NCBI RefSeq assembly: GCF_016808095.1
Contig: NC_068973.1
Span: 35,520,077-35,584,076, forward strand
From: Vigna angularis
Taxonomy: Eukaryota > Streptophyta > Magnoliopsida > Fabales > Fabaceae
Direction of reading: 5' to 3'
Length of the DNA: 64,000 nucleotides
Shown here: positions 21,259 to 34,300 of the stretch, one piece after another
How positions within the stretch are numbered: the first letter of the stretch is position 1
How the letters are laid out: each line of letters starts with the position of its first letter
Notes under the pieces: model-generated
The model's database searches: none
Seen by the model: the letters and a program-made list of their open reading frames with translations, nothing else
Told to the model about the DNA's origin: nothing
Position numbers and translations under genes: made by a program

Positions 21259-24200
21259 GTCAAATTCATTATTTATTTTATTTATTTATTTTTTGTAATT
21301 TTTATTCATTATATAAAAAAAAAGCGTGCGTAGTGTTTAGCAAATAAACAAGACAAATACAGTACGGAGGGATGGGGGTTACTTTACAAGGGGATTACAC
21401 GATATAAATTAATGACCAAACAATTAATAATAAAATTAAGAAAACTAAAGCGTAAAAAAAACAAAACAAGAGAAAAGCTCAATTAAATTAGGGGTACAGA
21501 GATAAAAACCAGGGGTGCCAAGTGAAACTGAAGCTCCTTTGTTTGGGTCAATTCTTTTTCTCCAACTTTGAATCTTCCAAGGTGTGAGGACGAAATTTGG
21601 GGGTGCCATTGGGTATTTGCTTGTCTGGCCCAAAGGCCTTTTTTGTTCTCTCATCAGAAATCTAGAGACCTGAAGCCTCTCTCCCGAACGAGCCAGCAAA
21701 AAGAGGGATATGCCTTGTCCTCCAACACACATGCGCCACTGCCTCCGTCGAAGCCGTGAACCGCCGTTTGCGGCGTCACCAGTAACGACGCGTACCACCG
21801 GAGCCATCGTCAGCCACGACGCTAGGTTCTCCTTTTCCTCTTCTCCCGCGCAAAGTTCACCAAGGGCGATAGAGACAGCGTCGCGGTTTGCTCCTGCTGG
21901 GTTCATCATTGATGGCATATGGGGCCGCCGGGGGTCTCACCAATTTCAACACAAACTTTCCTTCTTCGTTCCAAATTAAACGCCACAATTCTGGGCACCT
22001 GGGTCACGCTGCTACTGTTCTTACTGAGGGCATCACCGGAACTACCATTGTCACGCTTTTCGCCCACATTTTCCACTTTATTTCATTCTCATTGGTTTCT
22101 CTTGTGGTTGTAGAGTGGAACAGGACATGAGCGGGTCATGGTTCGATTTTGGTAATGGATGCTCCGCGTGTTTAGGTTTGGATAGATGGAAGATGAAGAT
22201 GGTCGGGAGGTCAATGTATAAGGTGTGGAGATGATGGTCTGAGGTGAATGCAAATGAAGGAAGATTAATGGAGATGAATGTCTATGGTATCTGTATGAAG
22301 ATGAGGGTGATGAACGGAGAAGAAAAAAAAACGGCCTTGGCAGGGTGTGTGGTTGGGAGTGATGAAATTTGAGGTTAGGCCGTGATATCTGGTGAATGAA
22401 GATTAAGATGATGGGTTGATGAAAAGGGAGGAATATAGCAGTGGGTCCCAACGGAGATGGAGGCCAGAGGTGTATGGTTGCTGATGGGTGCAAGTTTGCT
22501 GGCTGGGATAGATGATGATGGGTGGAGATAGGTGGTGGCCGTAAGTACGGATATAGCTAAGGTGACTGGTGCATATGGATGTTTGGTAACAATAGATGGG
22601 TACGAATATTCACACAGCATTTATTTAACTTAACACATGCAAACTTAACACATGCAACGTAGCAGCAGTATAACAAAGATACATTCAAAGGCGACTAACC
22701 AAACTCAGTAAAACATGGAGCGAGTGACATTACTTACCTCTTGAAGCACAGTTCACTGTTTGCTAATCCCGTACGTCCGATGTCTTCTTCTTCCTAGTGG
22801 TTGGCCTGCCTTTTTCGATAAGGTGCTCCTCCCTCTGAATGTGGAGTGTTGTAGTGGTCTGTTGGTCGTTGGGAGTGACGGCGTAACGTGTTGCTGGCAA
22901 CACCTCTCCCGAGCACTCCTCTAGCCGTTGGATGCTCCCTGCTGGAATGTTGTAAAGCGTTTTCAATGATGGATGAAGGCTTGCTGGATGGAGATAAGCG
23001 TGATGGAGCTGGAGTTGCTATGTGGATGGGGTTCGAGAGGAAAATCAGCAGTGACGAAGCTGAAGCTTGTGTCTGGTTTTTTCGTGACAGTGGGTGAATA
23101 TGGGTGGTGGAGAGTTACAGTGGTGCAACGGTGATGAAGGAGCTAGACGGTAGTATTGAGGATGGCAATGGCGGCTGAGGGGGCTTGGGATGATGACGGC
23201 TGTGACTCACAGATGGGTTCCTGGTGGTCCCGTGGAGGTGCAACTCGGTGGCTGATGAGTAAGGGTGATGGCCGAAAGGTAGGGATGAAAACTGAAAGGG
23301 AAGTATATATATATAGCAGTGAGTCTGGGTGGAGATGAGAGCCAGAGGTGTTTGATGACAAGGATTAAATGTGGAAACGAAACCCGTGAAGTTAAGATGT
23401 TGAAGATGGTGATGTGGGCCGTGAGGATATGAATATGGAAGTGAAGGCGGCCTTTGGGTGGCTGACCCGTGAGATGTTGGTGATGGGTGGTGGTCACGCG
23501 ATGTTGGAGTTGAAGGTCATGGTGTTCAGTAATGTGGTCAATGCCTCTGCATGATGGTTGCAGGCAATGGAGTTTTTAGGTTGATGGCCATGGGAGTTGA
23601 AGATGAGTAGGAGATAAAGGTGAATGATGATGAGAAATGGAGCTAGTGGAATGGGGATGAAAATGATGGTTGGGTGAGGGGAATTAGGCCGTGGAGACGG
23701 AAAGGGAAAGGTGTATGGCCGTGGGTGTCAAAATGGTTTGTGGCAGTGGATGAAGCTGGATGAAGGTGATCAGAGAGGGGTCAGTGTTGTTGTGAAGTGA
23801 TCATCGTGACAGGCCAAGGACAGGTGTTGGAACTTGTTGAATGCGGAGAGGTTGGTGATGGAGATGAAGGCGGCTTTTGATGGCTGACCCGTGAGGAAGA
23901 CAAACTCCTCAGGAAGAAAGATTTCAAGTGCTTGCCGTGGTATATGGTGAAGATGAAAACAGAAAGGTCCGATGTTGGCCGAGAGGTATTAGGGATGAAT
24001 ACATGGTAGGTTGAAAATGGGTTCCAGCCAATATGTATTGGTGATTGAAAAATGATATCCAGGTCCAATCAGTTTCCCCAGGTCCTGGAGATAATTCCCG
24101 AGAGGTCACCCCGTGTCCGGCATCCAAGGTATTGGTCTCCAAGATAGATCTCCCCGGTGACGTTTCTAGAGATTCCCTTTTCTCTCTTTTTCGAATAAGG

Positions 24201-24844
24201 TAATGATGTTGAAGGTACGTAGGAGTCTCAGGTGAGTGGGAGGCAAGGTGTTGCATGCGTTTCAGATGCCAGAGGGAATCAGTACAGGTGCCAGATAAGG
24301 GCCCGTGGGGAACCAACTCTGGTGGAAGCCCAGAACCCTTGCCATTTTTATTCAGGGAAAATCTCCTTCATAATTCTTTATCACTTCACAGAGCATCTTC
24401 TTCCTAAAAGTGTTTCTCCATGTGCGCTGTAAATGTGCTACCAAAATGCACTTCCATTCTCTGAACATTCCACTCATCACCATCATGTGCTTTCAGCTTT
24501 TCTTGTATCAATGCCATGTCCTCATGCTCCACTCATTCCCATCATGTGTTTTTGCTGACCAAGATTCTGCTCCACCGCTTGCCCACGTGAAAACTGAAGA
24601 CACCATGAGCATTTTAATATTCAACTCAGCTGCCCATGCTTCCAGATTGCGTCTGAGATTGCGTCCGCTTTAAGCCATGCATCTAACTCTTTTTCCAAAT
24701 CAAAATCCAAAAGTGGAGGCCTGCCAAAATATTCTCTCGCAGAAACCCATACTGCAAATGGCTTTCAGATGTTAATGGTGGACAGTGGTAGAGGGTGGCC
24801 ATCTTTGGTGGAAGGTTCAGACCATTTTAAAAATGCAGCCCCCA
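21259..24844. other. LTR middle section, no recognised gene (right copy)
   Basis: Copy of 2190-5765. It carries a shorter TA tract near 23305 and a 12-bp tandem duplication near 24653 that the left copy lacks. No gene is recognised. Confidence 0.6.
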
Positions 24845-24851
24845 ACTCCTA

Positions 24852-25912
24852 GACGTTCGGTCAAAACTGAAAACACTACCGAAAACGAACGACCTTTGGT
24901 ACCACAAAACCGAACGCTCGGGCAATTCGTACCGAAAACGAACGTTCGTTTATTTACATGAACGAACGCTCATACAGAGCGCTCACGAGGTGAAACATGG
25001 CCGAACGCAAACAGTAGCAAAGGACGAACGTTCAAACAAGCATGAATGGATGAACGGTCGAATAGCGAACGTTCACAGTTAATAATACAGAATCAAAAAC
25101 GAACGTTAAAAATTAAAGGACGAACTCCCCGATCACTAAACCACAACGAACGAACGCTCGAAATATAACTCAGACCGAACGCTCGGTTTGGACGCTCGCT
25201 CATCTGAGAACAAAACCACATTAAGGACGAACGTTCAAAAGGTAGAGACCGAACGTTGAGCAGCGAGGACGAACGTCCAAATTACAAAAGGCCGAACGGA
25301 TTGAAGATGACCGAACGGTTGAGCATTAGCCTCCGAACGTCACTGAAGTCGAATGAACGAACAGTTGAGACCGAACGTTCAAAAGAGAAATCGAGCGTTC
25401 AAGTGATGACCGAACGCTCAATAAACAACATAAACCGAACGCTCGAAAAACAATAAAACTGAACGCTCACTAACACAAAACACATCGAAACCGAACGTTA
25501 ACAAATATGACCGAATGCTTGATGAGGAGGACGAACGTCCAAAATGATAAAATGGCCGAACGGTCGAATAGTGAACGTTTGATGACCGAACGGTTGAAGA
25601 TGAGGACGAACGTCCTAAAAGAAACGAAATGCCGAACGGTCAAACAGTGCAAAGGACGAACGGTCGAATCAGTGCAAAGGACGAACGGTTCAACAATGGG
25701 GAAGGACGAACGTCACAACAGTGGTGAAGGACGAACGTTTACTGCAAGGACGAACGGTTCAACAGTGGGGAAGGACGAACGTCACAACAGTGGGGAAGGA
25801 CGAACGGTTCAACAATGGGGAAGGACGAACGTCACAACAGTGGGGAATGAACGAACGGTTCAACAGTTGGGGAAGGACGAACGCTCACTGTTTGGACGAA
25901 CGTCTGATGTTT
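24852..25912. repeat. Short-dyad array, right LTR
   Basis: Copy of 5773-6833 in the LTR that would drive element transcription. One substitution near 25158 (A to G) was seen. Confidence 0.85.
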
Positions 25913-26028
25913 TTTTTCTTATTATTTATTTTTCTTTTTATTTATCTTTTTTTTGTATTTTTCCTTTTATGAGGAGAATACAGAAAACAAAAATATTTAG
26001 TCAATCCGGACGAAATTGAGTGTTGACA

Positions 26029-26033
26029 CATGA
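26029..26033. repeat. Target-site duplication, right copy (CATGA)
   Basis: Matches the bases at 352-356 exactly and abuts the terminal CA of the right LTR. It fixes the right boundary of the element. Confidence 0.95.
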
Positions 26034-26263
26034 TAAACATTTAAATATCATAAAAAATAGTTTAAACATCCTGTCAACAAATTTAAGTGTGGCCATGAGT
26101 TTTATAATAATTTTACCATTTTGGAAGGAGAAAATGTTATTTATTAATCTCAAAGTTCAATTGGAGTATAAATTATATTATATTTTTATTTCACTTTAAA
26201 TTCTATTATAAAAACGTGTTTTAAATAATAATGTTATAAACATCAGCTAAAAGACATGCATTA
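26034..26263. other. Short AT-rich spacer
   Basis: Host DNA between the giant element and the TRIM. Nothing recognisable. Confidence 0.7.
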
Positions 26264-26490
26264 TGTGACACCCGGGCACTGAGACGAGGGCGGGGAGTGT
26301 CGCCGGTGCAAGAAGCATGGTGCAGGGGGCACAGACAAGGAGCGGCTCCTGGCAGGCTTCGAGTGGAAGGGACACATGGATGAATCGAACATACACCGGA
26401 ATGAGAGGGATCTAGAGACTGTGTAGGTATGAGACTATACAGTTGAAGGATAGCTTAAAGGGATTGATTTGTCTACTCATATCACCAAAT

Positions 26491-26592
26491 GCATTTGCTT
26501 TTCGGTAGCCTGACTCATAAGAACTCCATAGTTAAGCGTGCTTAGCTTGGAGTAATTCTGGGATGGATGACCTTCTGGGAAGTTTTCCCGGA
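26491..26592 (+). other. 5S rRNA-derived segment in the Cassandra LTR
   Basis: GAACTCCATAGTTAAGCGTG at 26521-26540 and GGATGGATGACCTTCTGGGA at 26561-26580 match the internal control region of plant 5S rRNA (AGTTAAGCGTGCTTGG, GGATGGGTGACC, CTGGGAAGT). This is the Cassandra-captured pol III promoter, not a 5S gene: the 5' half of 5S is diverged. Confidence 0.85.
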
Positions 26593-26685
26593 AAGTGTGT
26601 GAGTGAGGACAAAACACACTGGAAAGCCTGGTGGTGATCTGAGGGGGCAGTCAACATTCCCTGTGAGTTGCCGGGACGTTACAAA

Positions 26686-26698
26686 TGGTATCAGAGCC
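26686..26698 (+). other. TRIM primer-binding site (tRNA-Met)
   Basis: TGGTATCAGAGCC begins two bases after the left LTR end. It is the standard initiator-Met primer site of plant LTR elements and sets this element on the plus strand. Confidence 0.92.
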
Positions 26699-27014
26699 TA
26701 GCCTCTCCTAGTACGGTGTGGTTCGAGGACAAAACGGAAGCTGGTGAGCATGTGACACCCGGGCACTGAGACGAGGGCGAGGAGTGTCGCCGGTGCAAGA
26801 GGCATGTTGCAGGGGGCACAGACAAGGAGCGGCTCCTGGCAGGCTTCGAGTGGAAGGGACACATGGATGAATCGAACATACACCGGAATGAGAGGGATCT
26901 AGAGACTGTGTAGGTATAGGACTATACAGTTGAAGGATAGCTTAAAGGAATTGATTTGGCTACTCATAATTCATGTATATGTGTGCATTTGCATACGGAA
27001 ATGTGAGTGTTATA

Positions 27015-27018
<4 letters not shown>

Positions 27019-27095
<77 letters not shown>
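27019..27095. repeat. (TA)n microsatellite, 77 bp
   Basis: Uninterrupted TA dinucleotides starting 50 bp after the truncated TRIM LTR. Likely length-polymorphic. Confidence 0.97.
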
Positions 27096-27097
<2 letters not shown>

Positions 27098-27990
27098 CTT
27101 CCAATTGCAAACACTTATAAACTTACATTACAGCAAGAAATTTAGTTGAACGACTTATTTAAAAGAATTCAAAAATACAGGATTGCATAATAATAGTCTT
27201 AAATTTAAATAAGAAATCGTAAATCACATGTACCTATATATTTTTACTATGTAGCATAACTATACAAATGTACCTATTTTTTAATAAATTCACTAACAAT
27301 TTTAATAAATTTCAGTTAATGAGAAAAAGAAAACAACTATCTAATGATAGTGTGAAGTTGTTTTCCACGGTTCTCCGTTTATAAATCATCGTGATAAATT
27401 TGCAAAAAAGAAGTACACTATTTTCGTTCCAAATCAATAGTCATTTTAAAGTTCTCTAATAATTGAAAAAACGACGTCGTATCGCTTACTTGAGAACAGA
27501 TAATATATAACAAGTTAAAAATGTATTTTTAATTAGTTTTTTACTATTTAATGTTTCCTGATCAGTATGTTTAAAAACATTAACTTAAAAACCATTATTG
27601 AAATTTTAACAGACTATTTTAATTCTAAAATTAATATATTAGAATTAAAAGACTGTTTTAGACCATGTCACTGTGCAATTATTTCTAGAAAGTTTTGCAT
27701 GAAGTTTCTCAAAATCTCAAATTAAGACCAAAAGAAAGCCATCGTCTATTTATTTTATGTTATTTTATCAAATTATGTACCCAAAGTTTGGGTCAAAGTT
27801 TGCGTCTTTGGTCACACCAGAGTTTGTAAGATTATAACACCGCTGTCCAAGAACTAAGCTATATATCTTTTTTTTTTTTTTTTCATAACACCATTTTCAC
27901 GTTACCTCAATCATTAAGTTTTCTTTTCCTCCTTTTTCATTCCTACCAATTCAGAAACCTCATCTCTCATATGCTTCCCCCAATTCTTAC
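27096..27990. other. AT-rich upstream region of the Lunapark gene
   Basis: No frame, RNA gene or repeat unit recognised. It probably contains the Lunapark promoter; a T tract lies at 27870-27884. Confidence 0.6.
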
Positions 27991-27999
27991 ACATTGGGA

Positions 28000-28199
28000 A
28001 TTCAAAAGTCGCTAAGATAATTGAACCATTGAGTAGCCTCCAAGTATTCCGTTCCAATTGCAATAACCTTAGTGTACCTTTTGGACACCGTGTTCGCGTC
28101 CTGCGTGCAAAGTGGCAGAAACCGTATTCCTCAAATTCTCCCTCAATCGCAATACACGCTAGCGAGATCCGAACGAATAACAACGTGATTAAGAAACAG
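28000..28199 (+). other. Lunapark 5'UTR exon (approximate left end)
   Basis: AAGAAACAG|GTATGT at 28199/28200 is a good donor, paired with TATTGGCAG ending at 28335, three bases before the start codon. The 136-bp intron therefore lies in the 5'UTR. The transcription start is not determined. Confidence 0.6.
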
Positions 28200-28338
28200 G
28201 TATGTTTCTCCAATTGAGATTCCTCCGTTGTGCATTCGATACTGCAAAATCATCGATCAATTTGTTCAATTTGTTGGGACGGTTAGTTGCGGAATTGTTG
28301 GAGCGAGTTTGAATTGTGTATTTTTTTATTGGCAGGGG

Positions 28339-31325
28339 ATGGCGAATGATAAAGTGATTGATGAAGGTGAGAAGAACGAGAGCGGTGTTACGAATTCCTC
28401 CGAGGGTGGAACGAAGAAACGAAAAGGATTTTTGTCGCGAATTTGGAATGGGATACTTAGGTTACACGGTGATGATTTTGAGAAGAGACTCCAATACATT
28501 TCTAAAGAGGAGGCTCAGGTTATGACTAGGATGAACAGGAGATCACGATCCTGGAGGAGAATTTCCCGCCATCTTATTGTGTTTTCTGTCATATTTGAGG
28601 TGTGGTAATTGTTGATAATTTTTTTCTTCGCATCGAACATTATTTGGTGTGGATCAATAATGCATACTGGTTGCTTCTCTAAGTTTTATTGTGAGATTAA
28701 TATGTGTTTTTCTGTTTATTGTATTTTGTCATTTAAACATGGATGATGATAAAACCTTTTCCTTTGCCGATGTTAATGGTTGGAGGAATTAAATTCTCTA
28801 TACTATATTAAAGTTTAATTTCTCATTTGGAATTTATAATTATATAAAGACTTTCTTTTTAGTCTCAGCACATGCCATTTTAAATTATTTAGTCTTTACA
28901 TGCATAGTTTAATATTTCTTGAGATTAAAAATGGTACGTAAAGGAGTTGAAGGTGATTTAAAGATAATGTTTTTGTAAATATAGGAAACAAATGAATAAT
29001 TAAACCTTTATCAAACCTTATATCGTAAACTTCTCTACGGTAGTTACTTACACCTTTACAGAGACACGGAGGGAATGATTAATCAGAGTGGTTATTCATT
29101 TTTACTCATTAACTAAGATGTTAACTAGTCTCTCTTTTCTAGATAAGTTGATCTTCTGGTCCTATCCCGTTACTTCATTTTTTTTTTCTTTATATGGTAA
29201 TTAAAAGATGGGATTTTGCTTAAAATAGTTTAAACTTTCAGGTTGTTGCTATAGTTTATGCTATTATGACAACAAGATCAATTCATATGAATTGGAAAAT
29301 GAGAGCACTCCGGGTTTTGCCAATGTTTCTTTTGCCTGCACTGTCATCGGCTGCCTATGCAGCATTTGTAAGCTTCACAAAGATTTGTAAGTATTTTAAG
29401 CTTTACAATTAACATACATATCTTGCACAAGCTGGTCACATTTTATCCATATTTAACAATCAAAGTTTTGTGTGTTCCACCGTAATTGAGTGCTAAGTGT
29501 TACATAATTTGCAGTTGTTATCTATGTTGATGGAATTTTAACTTTTATGTTGCAAGTCTCAAATTGATGTAATTAGGTGTTCTCTTTATGGTACGACTTA
29601 CTACTGTAAAGAGTTTTAATTCATCTCTGACATTCAAACTTTTTCCAATAAAATAGGATGGACAAGTTTCAAAGTGAGTCTAAGCCAAAATTATCAGTTC
29701 ACTTATGTGAGCAATGCTTTCAATAATTGATAGATTCAATATTCATAGCTCCATGCAAATACTGATCATAGTAATATTTAAAATTCATTAAAAGTTCCTG
29801 CAGTTTATGTAATCATGTTCAAACGGTTCTAATGAAACTTTTGCATGAAGAAAGATGCATGATGGAACAGCATTTGATACTAATAAGTAATTTCTCACTG
29901 GTGATAATTACTTATGAGATCCGTTCTTCACAAATCTAATGATTTTATCATTGAATTCCAATTTATTAGCGCAGTTTTTCACATCAAAATTTTATAATTC
30001 TTTATGCCAACTGAAAATAAAATTCCCTTATTGTTTGAATTTTAATCTATAATGTGTGATTTTATAGGTGATCGTAGGGATCAGAAAATTCTTGAAAGGC
30101 TTCGAGCTGAAAGGCAAGAAAAAATTGATGAACTCAAAGAAAAGACAAATTATTACACTACACAACAGCTCATTCAGGTGATTGTTTGACACAAGGCTGG
30201 TTACATGTTCAATATCACCTTTCTTTCATTTCTTGAAAACAAAGTGGACAAAATAACTTACCTATCAAATTTGATGGCATAGCTCCTAATTATAGTTACA
30301 TTGGAAATTTTTTTATACATGACATTCAACACCCAGACTTCTATTTTTGTAAAGAATCAATAATGTACATGTGAATAAATTCATGTGACTGCTGTAATCA
30401 AGGTTCATTTATTTTATTGATTTAAGCTGCTGTGCCAATGTGTACACTCCAAAGTGCATTACTGAAGAGCAACTCTTGATGATATCTGTTTGTACGTATG
30501 TTAATATTATTGTGTGTTATGCTTATGATCTATTCAGAGATATGATCCAGACCCAGCTGCAAAAGCAGCTGCTGCAACTGTTTTAGCGTCTAAGTTGGGT
30601 GCAGATTCTGGTTTGAGAGTGTATCTGGAAGATCAACTCAATTCCGATGCTTCAATAGGCAAGAGCAATGATGTTGAACTTATGCAGTCCTCTGGAATTC
30701 GAAATCGGAGACAAGTTCAATCTAGATGCACTAGTCCAAGATCAGCCACACCAAATTCTGGTGATCAACAGGTTGGTCTTGGGGGAAGTTATCAAACCCA
30801 AACTTTTGACGACAATCAGCCTGTTGTTGTTGAACATCACCAACCTCAAACTTCAAACACACAAGATGGTGGATGGATTGCACGAATTGCAGCTTTGCTT
30901 GTGGGTGAAGATCCAGCACAGTCTTATGCTCTCATATGTGGTAACTGCTATATGCATAATGGTAAGGGAGCTATATTTGATTTTTTTTGGCTCATGTTCT
31001 TTTGCATTAGATCATGTTGTATTTACTTTTATCAACTTATTTTCTTTCAGGTCTAGCTAGGAGGGAGGATTTCCCATTTATAACATACTACTGCCCACAC
31101 TGTCGAGCACTAAACAAACCGAAGCAATTGGATGAACGTATTTCTAGTCTTACTTCTCCAAATACAGGGACTCCAAAAACAGACAATAGTTCCACTGATG
31201 CAGTTAAAAATATTAGGGTTTCTACAGCTGAGAGTATAATGGCAGGCAGTAGTCCTGGAAGTGCTTCTAGCTCTGAGATTGGGGAAGTAACAGAAAGGGC
31301 AAGTGTGGATGAGAAAGTTGATTAA
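28339..31325 (+). CDS. LNP: Lunapark family ER membrane protein
   Basis: join(28339..28599, 29242..29386, 30068..30177, 30538..30961, 31051..31325), 404 aa, all introns GT-AG and in frame. The start codon is the first ATG after the 5'UTR splice. Two adjacent membrane segments lie near residues 75-100 (HLIVFSVIFEVVAIVYAIM) and 108-130 (VLPMFLLPALSSAAYAAF), followed by a charged coiled coil (about 136-172), a Q/H-rich variable stretch and the C-terminal Lunapark zinc ribbon with C306-x2-C309 and C328-x2-C331 (CGNC...CPHC). Both ends face the cytosol in known family members. Lunapark stabilises three-way junctions of the tubular ER and counteracts ROOT HAIR DEFECTIVE3-type GTPases; Arabidopsis has LNP1 and LNP2. 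Length is near the plant norm (about 400-410 aa). Nothing is broken. Confidence 0.93.
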
Positions 31326-34300
31326 AAGAACGGCCTTTTTTATGATTCAGCTGTTGGGATGACATGTCTAGCCCCTTGTTGTGGACAGACTATATGTATA
31401 AAGGAAAAATATTTCGGTATTAGTTTCCTTGGTTGGCTTTGCAACAGGAAGAGTGTTGAAATACTTTGATACGTCTCGTAATGTGTGTTACAGAATACAC
31501 TTATTATGTGAGTAAAGGCAATTTTGACTTTATTTTTCCTTTTTTTCGATACTATCGTGACAGTGTTCTAGTTTTAAATTGTATCTCAGAAATTTTGGGT
31601 TCTGGATTTCTATCCGTTGTGTTTAATGGATTTAAATTGTATTAATCCATGCGCTATAATTTCATTCTTGGATACCTACTGAAACAGCTTATTGGAACTT
31701 TGTTCAACTTGTTTCTGGTATTTTGTATATATATACTGTACACGCTATAATTATTATTGTTCATTTCAAAACATTTATTATTGCGCCTGGACGTATCTGT
31801 ATCACTGTTTATTTACGAGGCCATTCTTTTATTGATTCCCTAAGGCATCAGTTTGCATGCTGATTTATTGGCCGGATGGATTAAAGACGATTAAAATTGT
31901 GTCGCGCGTGACTTATGAAAGGACCAAAAAGGCTATAATTGTGATGGAGGTATTGGGAAATGATACGTTTTTGACTGACCAGTTTTGTTTTTATGAGAGG
32001 GCAGATTTGTTCGTAGCAGACTATAGGTGTTTTTTTTACCGTTGTCTTTGGTTTATTGATTTTGGCTCATTATCTTTTCGCATGCGTTTTCTGGACTAAT
32101 TTTCTCCTCCAATTAATAAGACAAAATGGAATTGTTGGTGTGAGGTATTCATTACTGCTTCTTTTGGTTGTTTTTCTTAAGAGGTGTCATACCTTATTAT
32201 TATCTACACTAGAGAATGGAGTTCTTCTATTTTATTTTATGAGATTAATTTTATAAGTTATTTTATATTTAAATTGTGCTAAATTAATGGGATAAATTGT
32301 TTCGCTTATTTTATCCAAGATTTTTAACGGTGTATTCTCCATTTATCGGCTAATGTGGCCATTGTGATATGATGCCTTGTTAACGTTTTATAATCAGTCA
32401 AGATGGTAGTGTTTTTGGAAGAATTGACAAACAATAACATTTTTTTTACTGGATTACAATGGTGATGTTCTTTTTATTACATATCAAAACTTTTTTCATT
32501 GGCATAAATATAAACAAAAATATTTTGGATGAGTATCTTTTTGCTGATACAAGAGAGATGGAAAAAATGTAGTCAAATGAAATACAATATTAGATAGAGG
32601 GGATGATCAAATGGAGGTGTTTCAATTGACAAGTTTTTAGAGTTAATATTTTCTCTGTATGTTAATCTAGTGCATAAATAATCTTGTACTTTGGAGACAA
32701 TGGTCCTTTAAAATGAATTTTTTAAAGTGTGTTTTATTTTTCATTACACTCCTTATTGATAGTCATATATTTTTTTTATCAGTTTTAGTTTTTTTTGTTA
32801 AAAAGAAACTAGTCTCAGTTCAGTAAGTTTGAATAGTTATTGATATTTAACTAGTAAAATCCTAACATCATATAATTATGTATAGTATTTTCGATTCCAA
32901 ATTCATACATAATTGTGAAACAATAAAATTGTTAGAATTATCAAACAAAATTGTAACATTGTGTTAAATATTCAGAGACTCATAAAAATAACAATATTAA
33001 ATAAAATTTATTTTGGTAATTGTTGTATAATAGACATATATTCATGTTGTTTTGAAGAATTTGTTTTGTCCTATACTTGTACCACAAATTGAATGAAAAG
33101 TTTGGTGGGAAATTGACTAAAAATCTTATGGTGTGAAATACCAATTATTATAAAAATTTTCAACTTAAAAAAAATACTATTAATGTCAATTCTTGAAATT
33201 CATTCTCCCACACCAAAATGTGATATTCTTATAAGTAATTTGAGTAAAGTTTTTAACATCATTTTAATAACTAAGAAAAATATATTATAAAGTTGTTTGG
33301 ATAGATTTTTTTTATATTTTAAATTATTATTTTTTTTCATTTAAAATAAAATAAAATTTCAATAATAAGTAAACTATAAATGATGTTAAAGTAGAAAAAA
33401 AGAGAGTAAAAAATTACATGACAAAATCCATAAATAAATCATAGTTATGATAAATTTTCTGCACAAATAAGATAATATTTGCACATAAAGGTACTAACAA
33501 TATCACAATTAGGTATTTTCAAACATTTTATCATTAATACTTATACCTTTACTATAAAAATCCAAACTATTAAAATAATAAATAGATAATATAAAATATT
33601 ATTAGTAGTGATAAGTAAATTTTATTTTCTACTTAGTCTCTTTTTTTTCAAACAATCTTTCTTTCCATTATTATTTTTAAATATTTTCACTTTCTATCTT
33701 CCTAATATAAAATTTTATCTTTCTTAATTTTTTTTTTTTGTATATTTTGTTTCTCGTAGTATATTATGTATATACAAGCTCGAGTACTAAAAAAAATAAT
33801 ATAAAAATGAATTAAAGAAAAGTTTTTAGTTTCCATTTTCGAATACTTATGAGTTCTGTTAACCTATTTTGAAATACAACTCAGTTTAATTACAAATATT
33901 GATGCTGTTATAATTACTATGAGAATGATTAGGAAATATGGTTGTTGCATTTTATGTTAAATTTGTGCAACAAGCGTCACAAATAAAATGTATGTTTATC
34001 ATCTTTACTAGACTATTTTATAATCTAAACAAATAATTTACACAAGAACATGTATCGACAAGAATTAACGTGTAGGATTATAATGGTAGTTATATCATAC
34101 AATAATTATTACAATAAACCTTATTTATTAATTATTTATGAATGTCCAATAAATTTCCGTGATAATTTCAGTATAAAAAAAGAACTTTAAGGATGACTTA
34201 GGTTCGGAAAACATGAAACAACATGTCTTTTATTTTATTTTATTTTTTTGAGCTTTTTTTTCCGTAAAATTATCTATTAAATTCTTCTCCTTCATTTAAT

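Larger units (their letters stand above)
357..26028 (-). mobile_element. Giant non-autonomous Tat/Ogre-type LTR retrotransposon (25.7 kb)
   Basis: Two direct LTRs of 6593 and 6603 bp (357-6949 and 19426-26028) start TG and end CA, bound a 12.5-kb internal region and are flanked by CATGA. A primer site at 19406-19423 reading TGGCGACTCCACTGGGGA on the minus strand (complementary to the 3' end of a plant tRNA-Arg, typical of Ogre/Tat elements) and a purine tract at 6950-6963 place the transcribed strand on minus. In element order the interior holds a leader, a decayed DUF7745/ORF1-like region, a decayed gag, a short-dyad array, an antisense WOX-like gene, repeat-rich 3' DNA and the purine tract. 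I find no protease, reverse transcriptase, RNase H or integrase, so movement must have relied on proteins from another element. Family assignment rests on the primer site, the size and the ORF1/gag remnants. Confidence 0.92.
19426..26028 (-). repeat. LTR, right copy (5' LTR in element sense)
   Basis: Near-identical to 357-6949 with an offset of 19069 bp in the first part and 19079 bp after the 12-bp duplication. In element sense this copy would carry the active promoter. I could not place a TATA box or transcription start with confidence. Confidence 0.95.
26264..26968 (+). mobile_element. Cassandra-like TRIM retrotransposon with truncated 3' LTR
   Basis: Left LTR 26264-26683 (420 bp, TGTGACACCC...GACGTTACA), then the tRNA-Met primer site TGGTATCAGAGCC at 26686-26698, a 67-bp interior, and a second LTR from 26751. 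The second copy matches the first to about 26968 (218 bp), then stops before the 5S-derived part. TRIMs encode nothing and move with help from other elements. The 5S-derived segment inside the LTR is the hallmark of Cassandra. Several differences separate the two LTR parts, so it is not a recent insertion. Confidence 0.88.

Noticed and set aside
26491..26592. Possible 5S rRNA gene
   Set aside because: Only the internal control region is well kept and it lies inside a TRIM LTR with its own PBS. It is Cassandra-derived.
26930..27145. 71-codon frame with (YI)n
   Set aside because: Translation of the TA microsatellite.
31857..32256. 80- and 66-codon plus frames downstream of Lunapark
   Set aside because: No domain, no splice context and no recognisable family. 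Probably chance frames.
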